A DNA stretch of 64,000 nt from Vibrio pomeroyi. Its GTDB lineage: Bacteria; Pseudomonadota; Gammaproteobacteria; Enterobacterales; Vibrionaceae. The stretch is from assembly GCF_024347595.1 (NCBI RefSeq), contig NZ_AP025506.1, positions 186,001-250,000 on the forward strand. The letters run 5' to 3'. The translations under genes and the position numbers were made by a program. Numbering within the stretch: the first letter of the stretch is position 1; each line of letters opens with the position of its first letter. Shown piece after piece: positions 39,307 through 48,791 of the stretch. Under the pieces are notes generated by a model. The model ran no database searches and was not told the origin of the DNA. It saw only the letters and a list, made by a program, of their open reading frames with translations.

Positions 39307-39568
39307 TGTTTAGAAATCATCATTCCCTACTGCGAGGTACGAGCGTGATAGGGAATCTTTAGTGTTGTGCATCGAAATGTGTGCCGATGGCTACTCTTAC
39401 CTCTTATCGTATCCCTTTCTTTATATTGCTCTTTATGATTTAGAGTCTTATATTCAACAGTACAGTTATGACATCGATTTAACATGGATAGCTGTTGAAT
39501 AAAGGACAATAAATGCTTGATTGATAATGTATAAATCAAGTCAACAATAAGTCAGTGGAGACTCCCCA
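39307..39568. other. Intergenic region after groEL with repeat end and inverted repeat
   Basis: At 39317-39360 lies an inverted end fragment of the GTCATTCC element (CATCATTCCCTACTGCGAGG). CTTGATT (39516-39522) and AATCAAG (39534-39540) form an inverted repeat about 30 nt before the next gene. No coding sequence is visible. Confidence 0.55.
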
Positions 39569-40126
39569 ATGAAAAAACTACTTTCAGTACTTGCTGTGTC
39601 GGCAGCGGTAATGGCACCTGCGGCATTCGCTTCTTCGCCAGTTATGTTTTCAACAATCAACGGCTTCAACGCACCTGATTCAGATGCAGTTGGCGGTGTG
39701 CGCTTGGCTTTACTTCACGGACAAGTAAATGACCTTAAAGGTCTTGATCTTGCGGTTGTTGGTATGTCAGAAACACAAACCACAACAGGTGTGAACCTAG
39801 GTATTTTTGGTGCATCTAAAGTGAACCAAGAGATGACAGGTGCGTCACTGGGTTTCTTCAACTGGAACACAGGCCAAACAACGGGTCTTAACTTAGGTGC
39901 CGTGAACATCACTAACGATGTGAAAGGCGCGAACGTAAGTTTCGTAAACTACTCTGAAGGCGACACTATGGTCGATGTTGGCGCAGCTAACCTTTCAGAT
40001 GTTTCTACGGTTCAGGTTGGTATCTTCAACAAAACCAACAAAATCGAAGGCGTACAGATTGGTCTGATCAACTGTGCTGACAACGGCTTCTTCCCGTGCT
40101 TCCCGATTGTGAACTTTGCTAAGTAA
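39569..40126 (+). CDS. Exported protein with LA_2272-type repeats
   Basis: A 185-residue secreted or surface protein of unknown function. The signal peptide is MKKLLSVLAVSAAVMAPAAF. The rest consists of about seven imperfect repeats of roughly 20 residues with the pattern G-x-N/S-L-G-x-F/V-N: TGVNLGIFGAS, TGASLGFFNWN, TGLNLGAVNIT, KGANVSFVNYS, VDVGAANLSD, VQVGIFNKTN, VQIGLINCAD. It ends NGFFPCFPIVNFAK, the usual closing motif of this repeat family. A beta-solenoid or OM-associated fold is likely. The last part carries two Cys. It has its own ribosome-binding site (GTGGAG) and stands alone. Function is unknown. Confidence 0.75.
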   Translation: MKKLLSVLAVSAAVMAPAAFASSPVMFSTINGFNAPDSDAVGGVRLALLHGQVNDLKGLDLAVVGMSETQTTTGVNLGIFGASKVNQEMTGASLGFFNWNTGQTTGLNLGAVNITNDVKGANVSFVNYSEGDTMVDVGAANLSDVSTVQVGIFNKTNKIEGVQIGLINCADNGFFPCFPIVNFAK

Positions 40127-40353
40127 GACGGTATCTGAGCCTTTAGTTTCACTATCGGCGAGTGATTTTCTTATCTAGATTTAAAGCTATTCTCACGCCT
40201 AAGTTTTTCTGCTTAGGTGTGATTAGTTTTAGTCTCGGCCTTCATCTAATCCCTGTAAGCTACCCAATAAGCATGTTGTTTTATATTTAATGTTGCGCCG
40301 TTTTTATTTATAAGTACAATGTTCGATAAATCCCCAACGATGATTTATATGCT

Positions 40354-41832
40354 TTGATTAATCACCATACCGTCGATTTTAAAAGGGCTTTCTTAAGCCT
40401 GACCGCCATTTTTTTAGTAGTTTTGAGCTTGTTGCTCGTTGATTCAGCGGAAGAATCAGATAAACAGTATGGAATTGAAAACCAAGGCGTGACACGCTCT
40501 TTAACCGAGCTCACACAGATCATTAATGCACTTGAGTACAACATCACTGCGCTCTACCCATTGCATGGAGATACCTACGTATTTTCTCATGACAAAAAGG
40601 TTGAGGGTGAGACGTGTTACTTTATTAGTGAAGAGCAGCAAGCCCCTCGTTTTGACTTTATGTTCTCTGGCCCGAGCGAGATGTGCGACCCTAATTCAGA
40701 ACTTCACTCTGAAGCGGCCAAGCGCTTATTCATCGCACCTACCATGGCGTATTTCGCCAACACCATAGAGACCATCTCTACGATTTACTTCATCTCGAAA
40801 GAGAAGTTCATCATCTCTTCGCCTTCTGACTTTGCTAGCTACATTAAGGGCGATACTTTTGATTCGGTCGTGAATAGCCGTCCTTATTGGGTGAATACGA
40901 TTCGCTTTGGCCTCTCTCAAGGCAAAGAACAGGTGGTGTATACCGGGCAATATGATGACTACCTGACCGGAAAGAAAGTCGTGACCTTAACCAAGGGGAT
41001 CTACGTCAATGGCGAGTTCAAAGGGGTGTTAGGCGTTGATGGTTATGTTTCTAATCTCGTATCGAATCCAGCACATGGTTATGAGGTGACGAGTGTCAGA
41101 GGTGCCAACAAATATGGCTTGATGGATTTTACCCACTCACGACCTTTGTATGTCGATGGCATCAACACACAGCTATACCTGACTATCGAAGAAGATAAGA
41201 GCGAGCACTTCTTACATGTGTTGGAGATGGAGAGGGTTCAGTTATTCATTTTACTGGCTTTGTATCTTGTATCAGCCTTGTCGCTGTGGCGCTTCTATAC
41301 CAAACAAGAACATAAGCGTTTAAATGATTTAGCGATGCAAGATCCGCTGACAGGGTTATTGAATCGACGTGGTTTTGAGGCTCGATTACTGGCGCAAGAT
41401 GAAGAGCCGATTATTGGCGTGGGCGTGTTTGATATCGATGACTTCAAGGTGGTGAACGATCAACATGGTCATAAAGTAGGGGATGAGGTGATCTGTCACG
41501 TCGCTCAACTGATGATGAACAGTGTTAGGCAGCAAGACATTGTGGCTCGCTTTGGCGGTGAGGAGTTTGTTGTCGCGATTACGGGCGAATCATCTGAGCT
41601 GCTTTCATCGATCTTTGAGCGAATTCAAAACGACATCAGCTTACAGAGCTATCGATGTCCAACAGGCGATAAAATCAGTATCTCGGTCTCTGGTGGCGCG
41701 ACGCTCTACTCTCTGTATAAATTCGACAGTGTAGGGCACTTGTGGGAAAACCAGAGTATCCGTTCGTCTGATGAACAGCTCTACAAAGCTAAAGCCGCGG
41801 GTAAGAATCAAGTGTGTATTGAGGTGTATTAA
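40354..41832 (+). CDS. Membrane-bound diguanylate cyclase with periplasmic sensor
   Basis: A 492-residue signalling protein. One membrane segment (about 12-30), a roughly 260-residue periplasmic Cache-like sensor domain, a second membrane segment (about 293-313), and a C-terminal GGDEF domain (about 330-492). The active site is ARFGGEEFVVAI, the metal/substrate site is GVFDIDDFKVVNDQHGHKVG, and an allosteric I-site RQQD sits at the standard distance, so product inhibition by c-di-GMP is expected. It makes c-di-GMP, which in vibrios raises matrix production. Start is TTG at 40354 with no strong ribosome-binding site; no ATG fits. Confidence 0.9.
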   Translation: MINHHTVDFKRAFLSLTAIFLVVLSLLLVDSAEESDKQYGIENQGVTRSLTELTQIINALEYNITALYPLHGDTYVFSHDKKVEGETCYFISEEQQAPRFDFMFSGPSEMCDPNSELHSEAAKRLFIAPTMAYFANTIETISTIYFISKEKFIISSPSDFASYIKGDTFDSVVNSRPYWVNTIRFGLSQGKEQVVYTGQYDDYLTGKKVVTLTKGIYVNGEFKGVLGVDGYVSNLVSNPAHGYEVTSVRGANKYGLMDFTHSRPLYVDGINTQLYLTIEEDKSEHFLHVLEMERVQLFILLALYLVSALSLWRFYTKQEHKRLNDLAMQDPLTGLLNRRGFEARLLAQDEEPIIGVGVFDIDDFKVVNDQHGHKVGDEVICHVAQLMMNSVRQQDIVARFGGEEFVVAITGESSELLSSIFERIQNDISLQSYRCPTGDKISISVSGGATLYSLYKFDSVGHLWENQSIRSSDEQLYKAKAAGKNQVCIEVY

Positions 41833-41847
41833 TTTGCCGGATACACA

Positions 41848-41878
41848 AAAGGCCTAGCCACACGACTAGGCCTTTTTA
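41848..41878. terminator. Bidirectional terminator between diguanylate cyclase and mgtC-like gene
   Basis: AAAGGCCTAG pairs with CTAGGCCTTT, followed by T on the plus strand and by TTTTG on the minus strand. The two genes converge here. Confidence 0.85.
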
Positions 41879-41898
41879 ATGTTTGTCTTAGATTGAGG

Positions 41899-42387
41899 CT
41901 ACTTCTTCACGCGTCCTTTGCGCATCCACTTCTGGTGAACACCACGGCGCAAGCTCTGAAAGCTGTTTTCCACCTTATCGACACCAAGCAGAATCACGAG
42001 CGCCATTAGCGTAATAATGACTGATTGTGAAAGGTGACCAAGGGCAATCATCATCCCAAGTGCAGCAAGCACCCAGATAATGGCTGCTGAGGTCACGCCA
42101 TGAATCTTGCCGTCTAGCGTCATCATCACGCCTGCACCAAGGAAACCCACCCCAGTAATGATCTGACCAAGCACACGAGCTTGATCGAGCGTATTAGGGG
42201 AAAGGCTAATCGCCATGGTGAGGAAGAAGTAAGTACCGCTGATGATCAGAATCGAGGTTCTGATGCCTACTGGTTTACCGCGTGTTTGCCGCTCGATGCC
42301 GATTAACGAACCACACAGCATGCATACTGCAAGGCCTGCCCAGCTAAAGGGGGCAAGGTTGAGAGTTTGTTCTATAAATTGTGTCAT
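41899..42387 (-). CDS. MgtC/SapB-family membrane protein
   Basis: A 162-residue inner-membrane protein with about five hydrophobic segments. The signature LCGSLIGIERQTRGKPVGIRT is diagnostic of MgtC/SapB; GVGFLGAGVMMTLDGKIHGV and TSAAIIWVLAALGMM are also typical. In Salmonella MgtC modulates the F-type ATPase and supports growth at low Mg and inside macrophages; this shorter version lacks the C-terminal cytoplasmic domain, so its role is open. It stands alone, convergent with the cyclase gene. Confidence 0.92.
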   Translation of the reverse strand: MTQFIEQTLNLAPFSWAGLAVCMLCGSLIGIERQTRGKPVGIRTSILIISGTYFFLTMAISLSPNTLDQARVLGQIITGVGFLGAGVMMTLDGKIHGVTSAAIIWVLAALGMMIALGHLSQSVIITLMALVILLGVDKVENSFQSLRRGVHQKWMRKGRVKK

Positions 42388-42492
42388 ATCACCCCTCCTA
42401 AAAATTTAGAATAGAGCCGAGTATGCTAATAATAGACCGGACGATCGAACAAAAACTTTTTGTCTTAACGATTGATAAAGATGACTTAAAAT

Positions 42493-43020
42493 CTAGCAAC
42501 CGTCTGTTGTTAACGTGAATACTGGTGTAGTGGTCTCAGTCGCTTCTTGATACTCCAGGTAGCAGTTATCAGACTGATTTTTTCGGCTAGAAGGAGCATA
42601 GATAATTGTTCCATCTCCGGCACTTACATTGGTAAAGAACCAGTCTGCTCGACCTGTATCCCAAACCGCATCTAAGAAGGTGGATTCGATGAGTTGTGAC
42701 CAAGTCTGTTTATTCATCGCTGCAGGGTAGCCATAGGCCACTAATATATCGTCGCCCTCAACATTTACTGACGCACTCGCTGCTTTATCTAAGCCTAATG
42801 CTGATGTCTTACCATAAAGCATAGCACTTGCGCCTTCCATCCCGCCTTTGAGGCCATTTAATGTCGAGATGCGAGCATCGCTTTGAAGATTGAGAAACTT
42901 AGAAGCCGCAGTGACTGACACAATACCCAGAATTACGATCACCACTACCAGTTCGATAATGGTGAAGCCTTTTGAAAGGTGTTTTATCGCTGATGGCATA
43001 ACTGAGGCATTGCGTTTCAT
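42493..43020 (-). CDS. Type IV pilin-like protein (MSHA/general prepilin type)
   Basis: A 175-residue prepilin. An 18-residue positively charged leader ends in G, followed by FTIIELVVVIVILGIVSVTA, the prepilin peptidase and N-methylation site with Glu+5. The C-terminal part has a Cys pair (DNCYLEY and the final TTDGC) like a pilin D-loop. It should be processed by PilD and may be a minor or pseudopilin. ATG 43020 is preferred over an in-frame TTG at 43041. No other pilus genes are nearby, so it is an orphan and its assembly system is unknown. Confidence 0.88.
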   Translation of the reverse strand: MKRNASVMPSAIKHLSKGFTIIELVVVIVILGIVSVTAASKFLNLQSDARISTLNGLKGGMEGASAMLYGKTSALGLDKAASASVNVEGDDILVAYGYPAAMNKQTWSQLIESTFLDAVWDTGRADWFFTNVSAGDGTIIYAPSSRKNQSDNCYLEYQEATETTTPVFTLTTDGC

Positions 43021-43033
43021 TGATACGACTTCT

Positions 43034-44056
43034 CTATTCAATGTGTAGGTCGAGTGGTGTCTTGCTAGTGCGACCGCCGATCTCGCGAGTGAGTTTTGGT
43101 ACTAGATAGCCAGAAACCTCAGAGATCAAACCCTTGAAGTGGTGCTTTGCCTCTTCATCCGAAATATAGAAGTGCGCTGCGCCCTGAACTTTATCAAGTA
43201 CATGCATATAGTAAGGTAAAACACCGGCGTCGAATAGCCTTTCACTTAAATCTTTCAATAAGTTAGCGCTATCATTGACACCTTTCAGCATCACGCCTTG
43301 ATTAAGCAGAGTCGCACCCGTTTGCTTCAGTTTTTGGAAGGCTTGCTTTAGCTCTACATCGATCTCATTGGCATGATTAATATGGCTAACCATGACCACA
43401 TTAAGGCGAGTGTTAGCCAATATTTGGCACAGTTCGTCAGTCACACGTGCTGGAATCACGACTGGTAATCGGCTATGAATACGAACGGTTTTCACATGTG
43501 GAATTTTTTCAATAGCGTTAATGAGCCATTCGATCTCGTTGTCTTTGGCCATCAAAGGATCGCCACCAGATAAGATAACCTCGTTGATCTCCGAGTGCTG
43601 AGCCACATAGTCGAGACTGGTTTGCCAAACCGATTTTGAGCCCTTGTTATCTTGATACGGAAAATGACGACGGAAGCAGTAGCGACAATTGATCGCACAG
43701 CCACCTTTCACAATCATCAATGCGCGGTTTTTGTATTTGTGCAGTAGCCCGGGAATAGCGTTGTCTTGCTCTTCTAGTGGATCGGCGGAATAGCCCTGAT
43801 GAACCTCAAATTCTTCACTTAGCGGTAAAACCTGTCGCAGCAAAGGGTCGTGTGGATTGCCTTTTTCCATTCGTTCGACAAAGCTAAGAGGAACCCGAAG
43901 TGCAAATAACTCACGTGCAGCAAAGCCTGCTTGCCACGGTGTTGGGTCTATTTCCAATGCCTCAAGCAGTTTTGTCGGGTCAGAGATCGCATTCGATAGT
44001 TGTTTGAGCCAGTTTTGCTCAACAGATTCGACTTTTCGGGTTATGATATGCGGCAT
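43034..44056 (-). CDS. epmB: EF-P beta-lysylation protein EpmB (lysine 2,3-aminomutase)
   Basis: A 340-residue radical-SAM, PLP-dependent enzyme converting (S)-alpha-lysine to (R)-beta-lysine for EF-P modification. The Fe-S motif is CAINCRYCFRRHFPY; SGGDPLMAKD and HSRLPVVIPARVTDEL are also typical, and the PLP Lys is in the C-terminal part. Divergent from efp with only 33 nt between the two start codons, so their promoters must overlap or lie within each other's coding sequence. Its partner EpmA is encoded at 48.8 kb. Confidence 0.96.
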   Translation of the reverse strand: MPHIITRKVESVEQNWLKQLSNAISDPTKLLEALEIDPTPWQAGFAARELFALRVPLSFVERMEKGNPHDPLLRQVLPLSEEFEVHQGYSADPLEEQDNAIPGLLHKYKNRALMIVKGGCAINCRYCFRRHFPYQDNKGSKSVWQTSLDYVAQHSEINEVILSGGDPLMAKDNEIEWLINAIEKIPHVKTVRIHSRLPVVIPARVTDELCQILANTRLNVVMVSHINHANEIDVELKQAFQKLKQTGATLLNQGVMLKGVNDSANLLKDLSERLFDAGVLPYYMHVLDKVQGAAHFYISDEEAKHHFKGLISEVSGYLVPKLTREIGGRTSKTPLDLHIE

Positions 44057-44089
44057 TGAAATTAACTCAAAGATGTGGAAGAGAAAATC

Positions 44090-44656
44090 ATGGCGTCAGT
44101 AAGCACCAATGAATTCAAAGGCGGTTTAAAATTCATGATGGATAACGAGCCTTGCTCAATTATCGAAAATGAATACGTTAAGCCAGGTAAAGGCCAAGCG
44201 TTTAACCGTGTTAAACTTCGTAAACTGCTGTCAGGCAAAGTGTTAGAGAAAACATTTAAGTCAGGCGATACAGTAGAACTAGCGGACGTTGTAGACGTTG
44301 AACTAGGCTACCTATACAGCGATGGCGAATTCTACCACTTCATGAACAACGAAACATTCGAGCAAATCGCTGCTGATGCAAAAGCAGTAGGCGAGACTTC
44401 TAAATGGTTAGTTGAAAACGACGTATGTACTCTAACGTTGTGGAATGATAACCCTATCACAGTAACTCCACCAAACTTTGTTGAGATCGCAGTAACAGAA
44501 ACCGATCCTGGCCTTAAAGGCGACACACAAGGTACTGGCGGTAAGCCTGCAACTCTAGCAACTGGCGCGGTAGTTCGCGTACCTCTATTCATCGCAATCG
44601 GTGAAGTTGTTAAAGTTGATACTCGTACTGGCGAATACGTTGGTCGTGTGAAGTAA
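44090..44656 (+). CDS. efp: Translation elongation factor P
   Basis: A 188-residue factor that rescues ribosomes stalled at polyproline. It starts [20 protein letters not shown], and the beta-lysylation target is Lys34 in [14 protein letters not shown], exactly as in E. coli. Three beta-barrel domains by length; C-terminal [14 protein letters not shown] 44090 follows GGAAGAG. EpmB is divergent next to it and EpmA is nearby; the hydroxylase EpmC is not in this window. Confidence 0.98.
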   Translation: MASVSTNEFKGGLKFMMDNEPCSIIENEYVKPGKGQAFNRVKLRKLLSGKVLEKTFKSGDTVELADVVDVELGYLYSDGEFYHFMNNETFEQIAADAKAVGETSKWLVENDVCTLTLWNDNPITVTPPNFVEIAVTETDPGLKGDTQGTGGKPATLATGAVVRVPLFIAIGEVVKVDTRTGEYVGRVK

Positions 44657-44673
44657 TTTACTTCAAGTATCTG

Positions 44674-44703
44674 AAAAAGGTCGCTTAGGCGGCCTTTTTT
44701 TGT
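44674..44703 (+). terminator. efp intrinsic terminator
   Basis: AAAAGGTCGC pairs (one G-U) with GCGGCCTTTT, followed by T. Confidence 0.85.
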
Positions 44704-44704
44704 A

Positions 44705-44957
44705 TCTGGAGAACGGGGAAGAGCGGAAGAGGAAGATACGCGTAAACGAGATGCGGGATGCGAAGAGCTTGAAGGGCAGATGCGCGTAAACGAAATGCGA
44801 GATACGAAGAGCGGGAAGAGCAAGAGTGAGTGACCTGGATGTGTGCTATTCGACAAGCAACAAAAAAGCAGAGCTGGGTAACCTAGCTCTGCTTTTAGTC
44901 TTTTCGCTCTTAAGCTTTTCGATACTCGTTTACCCGAATCTCGAATCTGCTCTTAAC
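44705..44957. repeat. Dispersed GATGCGGGATGCGAAGAGC repeats and frd terminator
   Basis: Tandem degenerate copies at about 44712-44825 (ACGAGATGCGGGATGCGAAG, GCAGATGCGCGTAAACG, AAATGCGAGATACGAAGAGC) and inverted copies at about 44897-44957 (TCGATACTCGTTTACCCG, AATCTCGAATCTGCTC). Between them (44862-44896) is the hairpin terminator of the frd operon. The repeats are non-coding. They share the core with those at 5481, 33326, 33590 and 34372-34445. Confidence 0.75.
44862..44896 (-). terminator. Bidirectional terminator downstream of frdD
   Basis: AAAGCAGAGCT pairs with AGCTCTGCTTT; T runs occur on both sides. It ends the frdABCD message on the minus strand. Confidence 0.88.
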
Positions 44958-44959
44958 TG

Positions 44960-45346
44960 TTAAATCATAAAGATGAAAATAACAGACAATACGCTGATTA
45001 GGCCTGCAAAGAAGTAGCAGCCCACTTTACCAGCAACGCCGACGTGGAACTTAAGGTCGTGCATGCCGTGGTGAAGACGGTGCATTGCGTGCCACATTGG
45101 CAGTGCTAGCGTACCGATGATGAATAGCGCACCGATAATGCTGGTCGCGAACTCAGACACACGCTCGTAGCTCATTGCGTCCGCATCAATGATGCCCATT
45201 GGCACTAAGATACCTAACACTAGAACTGTGATTGGTGTGATCATCGCGAACCAAGTACCGCCAGCGCCGAATAGACCCCACCAGATTGGCTCATCAGAGC
45301 GTTGAGGATTGTGGTTAACAGGCTTAACTTTGTAGTTTGTGTTCAT
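44960..45346 (-). CDS. frdD: Fumarate reductase membrane anchor subunit D
   Basis: A 128-residue hydrophobic anchor with three membrane helices (about 29-51, 67-89, 105-127). Together with FrdC it binds menaquinol and holds FrdAB to the cytoplasmic face. Typical stretches: [18 protein letters not shown] and [17 protein letters not shown]. Last gene of the operon, 12 nt after frdC. A bidirectional hairpin terminator at 44862-44896 lies just beyond it. Confidence 0.96.
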   Translation of the reverse strand: MNTNYKVKPVNHNPQRSDEPIWWGLFGAGGTWFAMITPITVLVLGILVPMGIIDADAMSYERVSEFATSIIGALFIIGTLALPMWHAMHRLHHGMHDLKFHVGVAGKVGCYFFAGLISVLSVIFIFMI

Positions 45347-45358
45347 AACGAAAGCTCC

Positions 45359-45742
45359 TTACACCACAACAAGAACGATTAAAGAAATAAAAGCCACCGC
45401 AGCCCACTGAGTCAGTACGATGATTCTCTTATCAACCAATTTACCTTTCAGGCGGATTGGCATTACTTGAGGCATCATGCTGAAGAAGGTTTGAGCGTGC
45501 ATTAAGCTACCTAGCAGTGCCACGATATTAATACCGACAATGATAGGGTTCGCCATAAAGCTCAACCAACCTGCCCACGCTTCAGGGCCTTTCACTAGCG
45601 CACCTAAACCAAAAGTTAGGAACACAGTGAACAGAATCAAAGGCAGTACAGTTGCTTCACGTAGCATGTAGAAGCGGTAAAACGGATGGTTGCTCCACCA
45701 CGTTCTCTTCATCTCACGAACATAAGGCTTACGATTGCTCAT
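45359..45742 (-). CDS. frdC: Fumarate reductase membrane anchor subunit C
   Basis: A 127-residue membrane anchor with three helices. N-terminal RKPYVREMKRTWWSNHPFYR and the LREATVLP stretch with Glu29, the quinone-site glutamate of E. coli FrdC at the same position. Works in the four-subunit menaquinol:fumarate oxidoreductase used in anaerobic respiration. Starts 1 nt after the frdB stop and precedes frdD by 12 nt. Confidence 0.97.
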   Translation of the reverse strand: MSNRKPYVREMKRTWWSNHPFYRFYMLREATVLPLILFTVFLTFGLGALVKGPEAWAGWLSFMANPIIVGINIVALLGSLMHAQTFFSMMPQVMPIRLKGKLVDKRIIVLTQWAAVAFISLIVLVVV

Positions 45743-45743
45743 A

Positions 45744-46508
45744 TTATGCCTCCTCTGCTGTTTTTACTTGCGACCCGTCTGGCTTGAACATCGAGATAAC
45801 GAAGTCCATTGAAGACTCAACTTTACCTTGGTTCACTGCCGCTGCTGGGTCTACTTTCTTCGGACATACTTCTGAACAGTAACCAACGAACGTACAGCCC
45901 CAAGCGCCGTTTTCACCGTTGATAAGCTTCATACGTTCAGCTTTACCGTTGTCACGGCTATCTAGGTTGTAACGGTGAGCAAGAGTCAATGCCGCTGGGC
46001 CGATGAACTCAGGGTTTAGACCAAACTGAGGACATGCTGCGTAACAAAGACCACAGTTGATACAGCCAGCGAACTGTTTGTACTTCGCCATTTGCTCTGG
46101 AGTCTGAATGTTCGTGCCGTCTTCAGGCTTACGGTCGTTACCAATGATGTAAGGCTTAATCGCTTCAAGGCGCTCGATGAACGGCGTCATGTCGACAATC
46201 AAATCTTTTTCGATTGGGAAGTTAGCAAGCGGCTCGATAGTTAGGCCGTTCGGGTAGTCACGTAAGAAGCTCTTACACGCTAACTTAGGCACGCCATCAA
46301 CCATGATGCCGCAAGAGCCACAGATCGCCATACGACAAGACCAACGGTATGAAAGGTCTTTGTCTTGGTGGTCTTTGATGTAACCAATCGCATCAAGTAC
46401 CGACATGGTTTCATCGAATGGGACTTCGAAAGTCTGCATGTAAGGTTCTGCATCTTTCTCTGGGTCGTAGCGCAGAATGTCTACTTTTTGGATACGGTTC
46501 GCTGACAT
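45744..46508 (-). CDS. frdB: Fumarate reductase iron-sulfur subunit
   Basis: A 254-residue subunit passing electrons from menaquinol to FrdA. [2Fe-2S] ligands Cys58, Cys63, Cys66, Cys78 ([16 protein letters not shown]); [4Fe-4S] in [12 protein letters not shown] (Cys149/152/155); [3Fe-4S] in [14 protein letters not shown] (Cys159, 205, 211, 215 shared among the two clusters). Overlaps the frdA stop by one base. Confidence 0.98.
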   Translation of the reverse strand: MSANRIQKVDILRYDPEKDAEPYMQTFEVPFDETMSVLDAIGYIKDHQDKDLSYRWSCRMAICGSCGIMVDGVPKLACKSFLRDYPNGLTIEPLANFPIEKDLIVDMTPFIERLEAIKPYIIGNDRKPEDGTNIQTPEQMAKYKQFAGCINCGLCYAACPQFGLNPEFIGPAALTLAHRYNLDSRDNGKAERMKLINGENGAWGCTFVGYCSEVCPKKVDPAAAVNQGKVESSMDFVISMFKPDGSQVKTAEEA

Positions 46509-48340
46509 TATGCTTGCTCCTCTTCGCTCTTCTCATCTTTCTTAGCATTCGCTTCTGCAGCTTTTTCAGCGGCAGCGGCTTTCTCTGCTGCTTCACCGTA
46601 TAGACGAGCTTTAGGTTGAGATTTAGTAATCTTCACGCCGCTGTAGTCGATAGTTGGTGCTGCATCTTCGTTGTAGAACGATAGAGAGTGTTTCAGGAAG
46701 TTCACGTCATCACGTTCTGTGCAGTTGTCGTCTAGACGTTGGTGTGCACCGCGAGACTCTTTACGAAGGATTGCTGAGTGAACCATCGCTTCTGCGACTT
46801 CTAGGCCGTAGCCGACTTCGATAGCGTAAAGTAGGTCAGTGTTGAATACTTTACCTTTGTCTTTAATGCTGATCTTCTTGTAGCGTGCTTTCAGTTCAGT
46901 GATCTTGTTGATGGTCTCTTGCATCAAGTCTTCTTGACGGTAGATTCCACAACCCGCTTCCATGGTGTGACCCATTTCAGTGCGGATATCAGCCCAGTTT
47001 TCGTCGCCTTCTTGGTTCATCAGCGCTGCGATGCGATCTTCAACCGCTTTTACTTGCTTAGCGATAGATTCTTCATTCCAGCCTTTGAATTCTGCTGCGC
47101 GTTTCACAGCGTGTTCACCGGCAACGCGGCCAAATACTACGAACTCAGCCAGAGAGTTTGAACCTAGGCGGTTTGCACCGTGTAGGCCAACTGAAGCACA
47201 TTCACCAACCGCGAATAGGCCTTTGATGCGAGTTTCACAAGTACCGTTAGTTTCAATACCACCCATGGTGTAGTGAACAGTCGGACGAATTGGGATTGGC
47301 TCTTTTGCTGGATCGACGTTTACGTAGGCTTTTGCCAGCTCACAGATGAACGGTAGACGCTCTTGCAGGTACTCTTCACCAAGGTGGCGAAGGTCAAGGT
47401 GTACTACATCACCAAGAGGGTGCTTGATGGTGTTGCCTTTTTGCTGCTCGTGCCAGAATGCTTGAGAAACTTTGTCGCGAGGACCTAGTTCCATGTATTT
47501 GTTCTTCGGCTCGCCCACTGGTGTTTCAGGGCCCATGCCGTAATCTTGTAGGTAACGGTAGCCGTTCTTATTGACGATGATACCGCCTTCACCACGACAA
47601 CCTTCGGTCATCAAGATGCCAGTGCCCGGTAGGCCTGTTGGGTGGTATTGAACAAACTCCATGTCACGCAGTGGCACACCGTGGCGATAAGCCATTGCCA
47701 TACCGTCGCCGGTCACGATGCCACCGTTAGTATTGCAGTGATAAACACGACCTGCGCCACCGGTTGCTAGAACAACCGATTTTGCTTTGATGGTAACAAG
47801 TTCACCTTCAGACATATGAATCGCGATAAGGCCTTGTACTTCGCCTTCTTCAACGATCAAATCCACCACAAAGTACTCATCAAATCGTTTGATTGTGTCG
47901 TACTTCATCGAAGTCTGGAACAGAGTATGAAGCATGTGGAAGCCAGTCTTGTCTGCTGCGAACCACGTTCTCTCTACCTTCATACCGCCGAATCGGCGTA
48001 CGTTTACTTCACCGTTTTCTTTACGACTCCATGGGCAGCCCCATTGTTCCATTTGGATCATTTCGCGAGTCGCGTTTTCAACAAAGTATTCAACAACATC
48101 CTGTTCACATAGCCAGTCGCCACCGCCAACAGTATCGTTGAAGTGGTTATCTAAGCTATCTTCGTCTTTAATTACCGCTGCTGAACCGCCTTCTGCTGCT
48201 ACCGTGTGCGAACGCATTGGGTAAACTTTAGAAATCAGTGCTACTTCCAGTTCAGGATTAGCTTCAGCCGCAGCAATAGCTGTACGAAGACCAGCGCCGC
48301 CTGCGCCGATGACTGCGATATCTGTGGTAATTGTCTTCAC
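46508..48340 (-). CDS. frdA: Fumarate reductase flavoprotein subunit
   Basis: A 610-residue catalytic subunit reducing fumarate to succinate. FAD-binding [16 protein letters not shown] at the N-terminus; the covalent-FAD His45 in [14 protein letters not shown]; substrate-site segments [14 protein letters not shown] and [15 protein letters not shown] are intact. The Ala/Glu/Lys-rich C-terminal tail (last about 25 residues) is longer and more charged than in E. coli. First gene of frdABCD; a CRP-like site lies about 200 nt upstream. Confidence 0.98.
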   Translation of the reverse strand: MKTITTDIAVIGAGGAGLRTAIAAAEANPELEVALISKVYPMRSHTVAAEGGSAAVIKDEDSLDNHFNDTVGGGDWLCEQDVVEYFVENATREMIQMEQWGCPWSRKENGEVNVRRFGGMKVERTWFAADKTGFHMLHTLFQTSMKYDTIKRFDEYFVVDLIVEEGEVQGLIAIHMSEGELVTIKAKSVVLATGGAGRVYHCNTNGGIVTGDGMAMAYRHGVPLRDMEFVQYHPTGLPGTGILMTEGCRGEGGIIVNKNGYRYLQDYGMGPETPVGEPKNKYMELGPRDKVSQAFWHEQQKGNTIKHPLGDVVHLDLRHLGEEYLQERLPFICELAKAYVNVDPAKEPIPIRPTVHYTMGGIETNGTCETRIKGLFAVGECASVGLHGANRLGSNSLAEFVVFGRVAGEHAVKRAAEFKGWNEESIAKQVKAVEDRIAALMNQEGDENWADIRTEMGHTMEAGCGIYRQEDLMQETINKITELKARYKKISIKDKGKVFNTDLLYAIEVGYGLEVAEAMVHSAILRKESRGAHQRLDDNCTERDDVNFLKHSLSFYNEDAAPTIDYSGVKITKSQPKARLYGEAAEKAAAAEKAAEANAKKDEKSEEEQA

Positions 48341-48791
48341 AGTTATTCTCCAGTGTGATGCGGAGTATTCCGCTTGTTATTATAAAAAGCCTATTTAGAG
48401 AGCAGTAAACGGCATCAACCGATTATCACCCCTAAGCCTTAAGTGGTAGGTTCAGTGTAAGAGAGGAGGGTGTTTGAAAAATTGATGTATTTAGGTTTTT
48501 GCTTCGGTAATGCATATGGAGGCATAGAATTTATAGGTTATGTGACTGCAATCACGGCAATCAATTGTTGATAACGATTCCCCCACAAGGCTCGTGTTAA
48601 CGGCTTGTTGAGTATGATTTTTGTTATCAATGCTGGGAGAGGTCAAATATGTATAAATGTATTGTAGAACGTGATTTTATGGCTTCATAAAAACCGTATG
48701 ATGACCTCATTAATACAAAGATAGAAGCTTACAAAAGCGGCGAAAAGTGATAATTTTCGTCGCCTAGAATTCAGTGATATGGAACTTAGTA
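48341..48791. other. Divergent intergenic region frdA/epmA
   Basis: There is no gene in these 451 nt. They contain a CRP-like site (48541-48556) and FNR half-site-like sequences: TTGATAACGATT near 48569-48580 and TTGTTATCAA near 48619-48628, neither a full TTGAT-N4-ATCAA. A hairpin-forming segment GGCGAAAAGTGATAATTTTC lies about 30 nt before epmA. Both promoters are expected here, but I cannot place them. Confidence 0.55.
48541..48556. promoter_or_regulatory. CRP-binding site (probable)
   Basis: TGTGACTGCAATCACG matches TGTGA-N6-TCACA with one mismatch. It lies between frdA and epmA, 200 nt from the frdA start, so control of frd by cAMP-CRP is plausible. Confidence 0.6.

Noticed and set aside
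46919..48224. Several plus-strand open frames over frdA
   Set aside because: They are codon-bias shadows of frdA with no recognisable protein family.
48569..48628. FNR box upstream of frdA
   Set aside because: Only half-sites (TTGAT or ATCAA) are present; a full TTGAT-N4-ATCAA is not seen, so I list them only as part of the intergenic region.
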